The notes under the pieces: model-generated | What the model saw: only the letters and a program-made list of their open reading frames with translations | What the model was told of the DNA's origin: nothing | Database searches by the model: none | Position numbers and translations under genes: made by a program | DNA from: Acidobacteriota bacterium | Lineage (GTDB): Bacteria > Acidobacteriota > Vicinamibacteria > Vicinamibacterales > Vicinamibacteraceae | DNA: 8,159 nucleotides | NCBI GenBank assembly: GCA_013695405.1 | Contig: JACDAO010000748.1 | Location: 1 to 8,159, forward strand | Reading direction: 5' to 3' | In this document: piece by piece, positions 1-6,708 of the stretch | How positions within the stretch are numbered: position 1 is the first letter of the stretch | Layout of the letters: each line of letters starts with the position of its first letter

Positions 1-919
<919 letters not shown>

Positions 920-923
<4 letters not shown>

Positions 924-1981
924 CGGTGGCCGACCTGATCGGCGCGTGCCCGCTGCCGTTCACGCAGCACGATCGCGTGCTGCTCGGGCATGGCAGTGGC
1001 GGGCGGCTGTCGGCTGACCTGATCCAGCGGTTGTTCCTGCCGGCGTTCGGCAACGCGATCCTGTCCCGGCTCGAGGATCAGGCGACGTGCTCGCTGCAGC
1101 CGCATGCCGACGCGACGCTGGCCTTCACCACCGACAGTTTCGTGGTGCAGCCGATCTTCTTTCCCGGGGGCGACATCGGCTCGCTGGCCGTGCATGGCAC
1201 GGTGAACGACCTCGCCATGGGGGGCGCCACCCCCTTGTTCCTGAGCGCCGCGTTCATCCTCGAAGAGGGCTTGCCGCTCGAGGACTTGCGCCGCATTGCC
1301 ATGTCGATGCGGACGGCGTGTGATGCGGCGGGCGTGACCCTGGTCACCGGCGACACCAAGGTCGTCGACCGCGGCAAGGGCGACCAGGTGTTCATCACCA
1401 CGTCGGGCATCGGCGTGGTGCCGCGCGGTCGGGCGCTGTCGGCCGCGTCCTGCCAACCGGGCGACCGCATCCTGGTGTCTGGCACGATCGGTGACCACGG
1501 CATGGCGATCATGTCGGTGCGCGAAGGACTCGAGTTCGAGACCTCGTTGGTCAGTGATTCGGCGCCGCTCGCCGACCTGACGCGGGTCATGCTCGAGGCC
1601 TGTCCGGAGATCCGCTGCATGCGCGATCCGACACGCGGCGGCGTGACCAGCGCGTTGCATGAGATCGCGGCAGCGTCGGGCGTCGGGATGGCATTGCTGG
1701 AGACGGCGATCCCGGTGCGCCCCGATGTCCGCGGGGCGTGCGAGATTCTCGGCCTCGACCCGTTGTATGTGGCCAACGAGGGCAAGCTGATCGCGGTCGT
1801 GCCACGCCACCGCGCGGATCTGCTGCTCGAGGTCATGCGTGCCCACCCGCTTGGAGCCAACGCGGCGCTGGTGGGTGAAGTGGTCGACGAGCATCCAGGC
1901 ATGGTGGTGCTGCGATCGCGCATCGGTGGAGAGCGCGTCGTGACGATGCTGGCGGGCGAACAACTGCCGCGCATCTGCTGA
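920..1981 (+). CDS. hypE: HypE, carbamoyl-dehydratase for hydrogenase cyanide ligands
   Basis: HypE receives a carbamoyl group from HypF on its C-terminal cysteine and dehydrates it with ATP to a thiocyanate, the source of the CN ligands of the active-site iron. The 353-residue product has normal length for the family. Visible motifs are GHGSGGR (residues 23-29), TTDSF (70-74), [10 protein letters not shown] (91-100), TGDTKVV (143-149), RDPTRGGV (235-242) and NEGK (286-289), typical of the PurM/AIR-synthase-like ATP-binding fold. It ends in PRIC with the catalytic Cys353 last, so the enzyme looks intact. The ATG at 920 overlaps the hypD stop by four bases. The frame stays open far upstream inside hypD, but homology begins only just after this ATG. 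HypF, HypC, HypA and HypB are not in the window; some are probably upstream. Confidence 0.97.
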
Positions 1982-1983
1982 AC

Positions 1984-1988
1984 AGGAG
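1984..1988 (+). promoter_or_regulatory. ribosome binding site of the hydrogenase small subunit gene
   Basis: AGGAG lies six bases before the ATG at 1995, in the 13-base gap after the hypE stop. It fixes the small-subunit start. Confidence 0.8.
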
Positions 1989-1994
1989 ACGAGC

Positions 1995-3314
1995 ATGGCG
2001 GAGACAGCGACAGCGGACCAGGTACGGGGCGGACAGCCGTCGATTCCGGAGTCCGAACCCGAGCACAAGCGGGAACGCCTGCCGCTCGGCCCGCTCAAGA
2101 CACTGCACGTCTTCTGGCTCGCGGGCATGAGCTGCGACGGGTGTTCGATTGCCGTGACCGGCGCGACCAATCCCGGCATCGAAGGGCTGCTGCTCGGCAT
2201 CGTCCCGGCCATGCCCAAGGTGCTGCTGCACCATCCAGTGCTCGCGGTGGAATCGGGCGAGCACTTCGTCAAGTGGTTCAAGGATGCCGCCGCCGGGACG
2301 CTCGGCGACCCGTATGTGGTGGTCTTCGAGGGTTCGGTCGCCGACGAGCGGATTGCCCAGCGCACCGGCGGTTACTTCTCGGCGATGGGCATGGAGGCCA
2401 TCACCGACGAGGCTGGCCAGGGCGACGTCAAGCATCCGGTGCCGACGGCGACGTGGCTGCATCGCCTGGCACCCGGCGCGGCCGCGATGATTGCCATCGG
2501 CACCTGCGCCACCTGGGGCGGCGTGCCGTCCGCGGAAGGCAATCCGACCGGCTCCATGAGCGTGATGGATTCGCTCGGCAAGGACTACCGCAGCGCCTTC
2601 GGCCTTCCGGTGATCAACATCCCCGGCTGCGCACCGGTGGGGGACAACTTCACGGAGACGGTGTTCGCGGTGCTGCTGTTTCTGCAGGGCCTCGGCCCGC
2701 TGCCGGCGTTCGACGAACTCGGGCGTCCAGCGTGGCTGTTTGGAAACACCGTGCACCAGGGCTGCACCCGCGCGGGCTTCTACGAGGAGGGCACGTTCGC
2801 CCACGAGTACGGCGACCCCGAATGTCTCGTGGAGATTGGTTGTTGGGGCCCGGTAGTCAACTGCAACATCGTCGAGCGTGGCGCGATCAACCACATGGGC
2901 GGCTGCATGAAGGCCGGCGGGGTGTGCATCGGCTGCACCATGCCGGGCTTCCCGGACAAGTTCGCGCCGTTTTACAAGACGCCGCCTGGCGCGATCGTCT
3001 CGACGGGGCTGTCGCGGGGGGTCGGTGCGGTGGTACGACGCCTGCGGCGGATGAGCAACCAGGAAGGCAACCGTGAAGCACGGTGGGACGTGCTCGGCGA
3101 CGTGCCGAGCGGCTGGGCTCACGTGCAGAACCGGACGATGATGGACCGGACGATCCATTTCTTCTACGAGCGGTGGCAACAGATGGGGTCACGCCGGCCT
3201 GGTCGCCGGCCCGGCGAGGAGGAGCGGTTCTGGGGTGTCGACCGTCCCGGGATCAAGGGCGACTACCTCGACGACTCGGTCACGCGTACCCGCACGGAGG
3301 CGCGCCATGACTGA
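1995..3314 (+). CDS. hhyS: [NiFe]-hydrogenase small subunit, group 1h-like, no Tat signal
   Basis: Electron-transfer subunit of an uptake [NiFe]-hydrogenase, carrying three Fe-S clusters from the active site toward the acceptor. Probable ligands by motif: proximal C47 and C50 (CDGC), C171 (GTC), C212 (PGC); distal H254, C257 (HQGC), C277, C283; medial C290, C304, C311, C314. GTCATWGG, WLFGNTVHQGC, GCWGPVVNCN and CIGCTMPGFPDKF closely match group 1h small subunits as I remember them. There is no twin-arginine signal: the N-terminus is about 35 polar residues leading straight into the flavodoxin-like domain (TLHVFWLAG), so the protein should stay cytoplasmic. Oddities: the proximal motif is CDGC, whereas I recall CDGD in 1h; the medial site has a fourth Cys (C304) where [3Fe-4S] enzymes have Pro; about 115 residues follow the FPDK motif, longer than usual, and include an Arg-rich segment and an aromatic stretch (residues 382-395). 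Group 1h versus a sister group (for example 1l) is not settled; the symbol follows 1h use. Confidence 0.93.
   Translation: MAETATADQVRGGQPSIPESEPEHKRERLPLGPLKTLHVFWLAGMSCDGCSIAVTGATNPGIEGLLLGIVPAMPKVLLHHPVLAVESGEHFVKWFKDAAAGTLGDPYVVVFEGSVADERIAQRTGGYFSAMGMEAITDEAGQGDVKHPVPTATWLHRLAPGAAAMIAIGTCATWGGVPSAEGNPTGSMSVMDSLGKDYRSAFGLPVINIPGCAPVGDNFTETVFAVLLFLQGLGPLPAFDELGRPAWLFGNTVHQGCTRAGFYEEGTFAHEYGDPECLVEIGCWGPVVNCNIVERGAINHMGGCMKAGGVCIGCTMPGFPDKFAPFYKTPPGAIVSTGLSRGVGAVVRRLRRMSNQEGNREARWDVLGDVPSGWAHVQNRTMMDRTIHFFYERWQQMGSRRPGRRPGEEERFWGVDRPGIKGDYLDDSVTRTRTEARHD
3296..3300 (+). promoter_or_regulatory. ribosome binding site of small membrane protein 1
   Basis: GGAGG six bases before ATG 3307, inside the 3' end of the small-subunit gene. 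It selects 3307 over in-frame starts farther upstream. Confidence 0.75.
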
Positions 3315-3600
3315 CGCGCAGTTGTGGTCGGCATGGGGCATCTGGATGGGCGTGGCCACCGTCGTGGTGCTGATCGCTGCCGCGCTCCTGATCGTGATCT
3401 GGCTGACGGCGCGCAAGATTCTGGCCGACGCGGTGCGGGCGCTGCACGCGGCCGAAGCGATTCGCGCGCACACCCAACCGATCTGGTCGCTGCGGGACAC
3501 CAACGAGGTGGCTGAAGACATCCTGGCCACGGTGCAATCGATTGAGAAGACGGGTGGGGCGCTGGCCGGGGCGCTGGCCCGAGAGGAGTCGGTCCGATGA
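3307..3600 (+). CDS. small single-pass membrane protein 1 of a five-gene array (unknown function)
   Basis: A 97-residue protein I cannot assign to a named family. One strong transmembrane helix spans about residues 12-34 (WMGVATVVVLIAAALLIVIW), preceded by a short acidic/neutral end and followed by Arg36/Lys37, predicting N-outside, C-cytoplasmic topology. Residues 38-97 are a polar, probably helical tail. It aligns without gaps, residue number for residue number, with the next protein: shared T34, R36, I38, A40, I52, T56, L62, T65, N66, I72, L73, I79, G84 and A85. It also aligns with protein 4 at a six-residue offset. An RxHTxP motif (53-58) recurs in protein 5. The ATG overlaps the small-subunit stop by eight bases, so translation is probably coupled. 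Likely role, by position only: membrane anchoring or electron hand-off for the hydrogenase. Confidence 0.85.
   Translation: MTDAQLWSAWGIWMGVATVVVLIAAALLIVIWLTARKILADAVRALHAAEAIRAHTQPIWSLRDTNEVAEDILATVQSIEKTGGALAGALAREESVR
3583..3588 (+). promoter_or_regulatory. ribosome binding site of small membrane protein 2
   Basis: GAGGAG eight bases before ATG 3597, inside the end of the preceding gene. Confidence 0.7.
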
Positions 3601-3920
3601 CGCCAGACGCCGTCCAACAGGTGTGGCTGCTCTCGCTGGCCGTGTTCGTGGTGGTGCTGCTGGTGGTGGCCGTGCTGCTGACGCTGATTCTGTCCACGTC
3701 CAGGCAGATTCACGCCGGCGTCTCCGCCATCTGGAACGTCGGCCAGCGGATCGCCAACAACACGGTGCATCTGGCGTTGCTCGACCGCACCAACCACCTC
3801 GGTGGGCAGATTCTCCAAGCCGCCGGCGGCATTGCCGGAGCCACGGGGGCGATTGCCGCGCACGCCGCCACCTGCCCCGGATGCCCGGCCTGCGTCATCG
3901 GTTCCGGAGGGCGACGATGA
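3597..3920 (+). CDS. small single-pass membrane protein 2 with C-terminal CxxCxxC motif (unknown function)
   Basis: A 107-residue protein with one very hydrophobic helix (about residues 9-32), then R36 and a helical tail, predicted N-out/C-in. It is a clear paralogue of protein 1 (gapless alignment) and of protein 4: all three share I-x3-T-x5-L-x2-T-x7-L-x5-I-x4-GA (here I52, T56, L62, T65, L73, I79, G84, A85). Its distinguishing feature is a C-terminal extension with C93, C96 and C99 (CPGCPAC) and a nearby H89; none of the other four small proteins contains any cysteine. That cluster could bind a metal or Fe-S centre, or form disulfides; which is not decidable here. The start overlaps the previous stop as ATGA. 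No named family recognised. Confidence 0.85.
   Translation: MTPDAVQQVWLLSLAVFVVVLLVVAVLLTLILSTSRQIHAGVSAIWNVGQRIANNTVHLALLDRTNHLGGQILQAAGGIAGATGAIAAHAATCPGCPACVIGSGGRR
3906..3910 (+). promoter_or_regulatory. ribosome binding site of small membrane protein 3
   Basis: GGAGG six bases before ATG 3917, inside the end of the preceding gene. It chooses this ATG over the much longer upstream open frame. Confidence 0.75.
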
Positions 3921-4216
3921 ACGGCTTCGTGTTGCTCACGCTGGCGTCGGTCGTGGCGGCATCGGCGCTGTTCATCGCGCTGGCGGTCTTCCTGGTGCTG
4001 ATCCTGCGCGAACTCGGCCCGACCGGCGGTGGTGGCCAGAGCTTCCTGGCCAAGATCAGGCTTGGCCTGCGGGCGATCGAGATCGAGACCGGCAACATCC
4101 CGGTCGAGGTCACGAAGTTGAACGCGGGACTTACCGCCATCCGCAACGGGCTGGGCGCCGTCGACGACAACCTGGGACGGCTCGGCGCCGCGGTCCAGCG
4201 CCAGGAGGTGCGGTGA
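3917..4216 (+). CDS. small single-pass membrane protein 3 with coiled-coil tail (unknown function)
   Basis: A 99-residue protein with a transmembrane helix at residues 4-30, then R31, a glycine-rich linker (35-41, PTGGGGQ) and a tail with a regular 4-3 hydrophobic repeat: I61, V65, L68, L72, I75, L79, V82, L86. That is the a/d pattern of a coiled coil. The tail aligns without gaps with protein 5 at a nine-residue offset (shared G50, L51, A53, T58, N69, A70, L72, A74, G78, L79, V82, D83, L86, G87). The post-membrane Arg to conserved Thr distance is 27 residues, against 20 in the other four, a difference of exactly one heptad that corresponds to the Gly-rich insertion. It overlaps the previous gene by four bases (ATGA). 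No named family recognised. Confidence 0.85.
   Translation: MNGFVLLTLASVVAASALFIALAVFLVLILRELGPTGGGGQSFLAKIRLGLRAIEIETGNIPVEVTKLNAGLTAIRNGLGAVDDNLGRLGAAVQRQEVR
4203..4210 (+). promoter_or_regulatory. very strong ribosome binding site of small membrane protein 4
   Basis: AGGAGGTG, a near-complete anti-Shine-Dalgarno complement, five bases before ATG 4216. It is the best such site in the window. Confidence 0.8.
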
Positions 4217-4527
4217 TGGCGCCGGATCCGATGTTTCCTCCCGCGGTGTTCGTGATCTGGTGGACAGGGCTGCTGATTACGCTGGTGGTGTTCGTACCGC
4301 TGTCAGTGCTGTTGCTGCACCGCCTGTGGCGCACCGCGCGCTCCATTCAACTCTATGCCCGCGACGCGCTGGTCGCCGCCGGGGGCATTGCCGCCAACAC
4401 GGCGCAGATCGGCGCGCTCGACCAGACCATCGAGGTCGCCGGCGGGATGCTGACGGCGGCGTCGTCCATCGAACAGAAGCTGGGCGCAGCCACTGGGATC
4501 CTGGCGCGCCGGGCAGAACGGCTGTAG
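4216..4527 (+). CDS. small single-pass membrane protein 4 (unknown function)
   Basis: A 103-residue protein with one transmembrane helix at about residues 11-34, followed by H35, R36, R39 and R42, which gives the clearest positive-inside signal of the set (N-out/C-in). The tail matches proteins 1 and 2 at a constant six-residue offset: R42, I44, I58, T62, L68, T71, L79, I85, G90, A91; SIE at 84-86 matches SIE at 78-80 of protein 1. There is no cysteine. The ATG shares one base with the preceding stop (TGATG). No named family recognised; a hydrogenase-associated membrane component is inferred from position between the two structural subunits. Confidence 0.85.
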   Translation: MAPDPMFPPAVFVIWWTGLLITLVVFVPLSVLLLHRLWRTARSIQLYARDALVAAGGIAANTAQIGALDQTIEVAGGMLTAASSIEQKLGAATGILARRAERL

Positions 4528-4531
4528 GAGG
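4526..4531 (+). promoter_or_regulatory. ribosome binding site of small membrane protein 5
   Basis: AGGAGG five bases before ATG 4537, overlapping the preceding TAG stop. Confidence 0.75.
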
Positions 4532-4536
4532 CCTTC

Positions 4537-4797
4537 ATGCTGGTGACGTTGACGCTCATCACCGTGCTGCTCGTGGTGGTCGCCCTGGCGGGCTACCTCG
4601 CGGCCGTCGCCTGGGCGCTGCGTGACGCGAGCCGCAGCGTGGCGGCGATCGCCGATGGTCTCGAGGCGGTGCGCGACCACACGGCACCTGTCGAGGAAAA
4701 GCTGGTCACGATCAACGCGGCCCTCGGTGCGCTTGCTGGCGGCCTGAAGGTTGTGGACGGCCATCTCGGAGCTGCGGGCCGTGTCTTCCGACTGTAA
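4537..4797 (+). CDS. small single-pass membrane protein 5 with coiled-coil tail (unknown function)
   Basis: An 86-residue protein, shortest of the five. The transmembrane helix covers residues 3-28, followed by R29 and R33. The tail has an uninterrupted heptad pattern (V52, L56, I59, L63, L66, L70, V73, L77) that superimposes on protein 3, with about 15 identities in 41 gapless positions. It also shares RxHTxP (46-51) with protein 1 and the 20-residue Arg-to-Thr spacing (R29 to T49), linking the two subtypes of the array. It has no cysteine. It is separated from the neighbouring genes by 9 and 15 bases, the only non-overlapping member. No named family recognised. Confidence 0.85.
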   Translation: MLVTLTLITVLLVVVALAGYLAAVAWALRDASRSVAAIADGLEAVRDHTAPVEEKLVTINAALGALAGGLKVVDGHLGAAGRVFRL

Positions 4798-4812
4798 GCG
4801 AGGCGCCTGACG

Positions 4813-6708
4813 ATGTGTTTCAAGAACCTGCCGGTTGAATTCGACGAGCGCGGTCAACCGTTCCTGCGCGGCGGCATCCCTGATCCGTATACCGCCTCGA
4901 CGGCCCCCGCGAACGTCCCGCTGCAGTTGTCGCATGAGCAGGTCGAGGAGCTCGTGCGTCGCAATGGCCACGTCAAGTCCGTGGACTTCGACCCGGTTAC
5001 GCGCGTCGCCGGGGCGCTCGCGTTCCACGCGGTGGCCGACCTGAAGGAAGGCCGTGTGCTGGAGGCTCGGTCGGTGGCGACGCTGTTCCGCGGCTATGAG
5101 GTGATCATGGTGGGTCGCGACCCCCGTGACGCGATCTTCATCACCAGCCGTGCCTGCGGCGTCTGCGGCGGCGTGCATTCGACCTGTTCCGCGCTGGCGA
5201 TCGAGATGGCCATCGACTGCGTGCCGCCACCGCTCGGGATCCTGATCCGCAACCTCGCGCTGTCGCTCGAGTTCCTCTACGACCACCCGCTGCACCTGCA
5301 CCTGCTGGCTGGTCCGGATTATTCGGCCGCGATCGTCGAGCCGACCAACCCGGCGCTGTTCGCGCGAGCGAAGAAGACCGAGGCGCCGCACGCCGAGGTG
5401 CATGGCTACCGCACGATTGCCGCGCTGATGGAGGACCTCAATCCGCTGAGCGGCAAGCTCTACGTCGAGGCGCTGCACATGACCCGCCTCGCGCGCGAGG
5501 CCTACGTGTTGATCTGCGGCAAGTATCCGCACCCACAGACGATCGTGCCCGGCGGCATGAGCTCGACCATCACCCTGACGGTGATGAACGAGATGTTCGT
5601 GCGGCTGTCGCAGTTCTTCGACTACAGCAAGAAAATCGCCTCGATCTGGGACGACCTGACCGAGTTCTTCTACGAGGCCAACCCGCGGTACAAGGACGTC
5701 GGCCGCCGCCGCGCCAACATGATCGACACCGGTATCTTCGATCACCCGGACGCGTACGACGCCAGCTACAAGAACGCCGACGCGTGGGGAAATCGGCGCT
5801 GGGCGACGCCCGGGGCGATCGTCGACGGTGAACTTCGTACCACCGATCTCCACACCATCAACATGGGCCTCGAAGAGTTCGTCGAGCACTCCTACTACGA
5901 CGAGTGGACCGGCGAGGGGCAGCGCCAGCGCTTCCCGACCGACCCGGCGGGCAAGCCGCTGTCGCCGTACCACCCGTGGAACAAGATCACCAAGCCGCGT
6001 CCCGAAGGCCAGAACTGGAAAGAGAAGTACACCTGGGACACCGCGCCTCGCTGGGATCGGCTCGGCATGGAAGCGGGGTGCTATTCGCGGCTGTGGAGCA
6101 CCGCGGTCGCGCAGAAGTTGCCGAAGAACCCGTTCATCGAAGCCACCGGCCATTCCCTGAAGGTGCGCGTCCCGAAGGGCGCGCTGCCGGAGATGGACCT
6201 GGAGTGGCATGTCCCGACGGTCTGGAACGCGTTCGAGCGCAATCGCGCGCGCGCCCATTGCGTTGCGTTCACGTCGATGGTCGCCATGAACAACTGGATG
6301 GCCGCGATGGACCGGTTGAAGAACGGCGACACCCGGACCAGCGTGCCGTACGAGATTCCCAAGACCGGCGAGCGCCTGGGCGTGGGCTTCTGGGGCGCCG
6401 GCCGCGGCTACCTGACGCACCACCTCGTGCTCGACCGCGGCGCCGTGTCGAACTACCAGATCGTGACGCCCTCGACGTGGAACGCGTCGCCCACTGACCG
6501 ATGGGGGCAGCCGGGCCCATACGAGGAAGCGGTCATGAACACGCCGCTGCTGGAGGAGACCCTCGGCACCGAGGAGTTCCGGGGCATCGATGTGCTGCGA
6601 GCGATCCGCAGCTTCGATCCCTGCATGCCGTGCACCACCCACATTCACTCCGATGCGGGCGTGATCACCCGCGAGGTGAATACCTGCGCCTGCGGCGTCG
6701 ATGGCTAG
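4813..6708 (+). CDS. hhyL: [NiFe]-hydrogenase large subunit, group 1h-like
   Basis: Catalytic subunit that binds the Ni-Fe(CN)2CO centre and oxidises H2. The 631 residues carry the L1 motif RACGVCGGVH (C115, C118, H122) and the L2 motif DPCMPCTTH (C604, C607, H610), the four Ni-binding cysteines. It aligns from memory with group 1h large subunits along most of its length: FRGYEVIMVGRDPRDA, EAPHAEVHGYRTIA, TPGAIVDGELRTTDL, FERNRARAH, IRSFDPC. The C-terminal 21 residues after H610 should be removed by the maturation protease; this tail itself contains two cysteines (CAC, near residue 626). In the N-terminal motif usually written RIEG, this protein has RVAG (64-67), so the Glu used for proton transfer in many [NiFe]-hydrogenases is absent. 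L1 reads CGGVH where 1h enzymes I remember have CGDNH. Only a weak GAGG (4800-4803) precedes the ATG, unlike the small genes. The stop overlaps the next gene. Confidence 0.96.
   Translation: MCFKNLPVEFDERGQPFLRGGIPDPYTASTAPANVPLQLSHEQVEELVRRNGHVKSVDFDPVTRVAGALAFHAVADLKEGRVLEARSVATLFRGYEVIMVGRDPRDAIFITSRACGVCGGVHSTCSALAIEMAIDCVPPPLGILIRNLALSLEFLYDHPLHLHLLAGPDYSAAIVEPTNPALFARAKKTEAPHAEVHGYRTIAALMEDLNPLSGKLYVEALHMTRLAREAYVLICGKYPHPQTIVPGGMSSTITLTVMNEMFVRLSQFFDYSKKIASIWDDLTEFFYEANPRYKDVGRRRANMIDTGIFDHPDAYDASYKNADAWGNRRWATPGAIVDGELRTTDLHTINMGLEEFVEHSYYDEWTGEGQRQRFPTDPAGKPLSPYHPWNKITKPRPEGQNWKEKYTWDTAPRWDRLGMEAGCYSRLWSTAVAQKLPKNPFIEATGHSLKVRVPKGALPEMDLEWHVPTVWNAFERNRARAHCVAFTSMVAMNNWMAAMDRLKNGDTRTSVPYEIPKTGERLGVGFWGAGRGYLTHHLVLDRGAVSNYQIVTPSTWNASPTDRWGQPGPYEEAVMNTPLLEETLGTEEFRGIDVLRAIRSFDPCMPCTTHIHSDAGVITREVNTCACGVDG

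Noticed and set aside
1995..2095. Tat signal peptide on the small subunit
   Set aside because: No twin-arginine motif or hydrophobic h-region; the N-terminus is polar and runs straight into the first strand of the catalytic fold.
2141..3076. 311-codon alternative plus-strand frame within the small subunit
   Set aside because: Arg/Gly/Ala-rich shadow frame with no recognisable motif; the true frame has all cluster ligands.
3307..4797. The small-gene array as a decayed or frameshifted single larger gene
   Set aside because: Each frame has its own strong ribosome binding site, start, complete transmembrane helix and conserved tail, which argues for five intact genes.
4303..6648. 781-codon open frame on the minus strand, antisense to small proteins 4-5 and the large subunit
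   Set aside because: Its translation is low-complexity, Arg/His/Ala-rich and matches nothing I recognise; it is the expected shadow of GC-rich codons in well-supported plus-strand genes.
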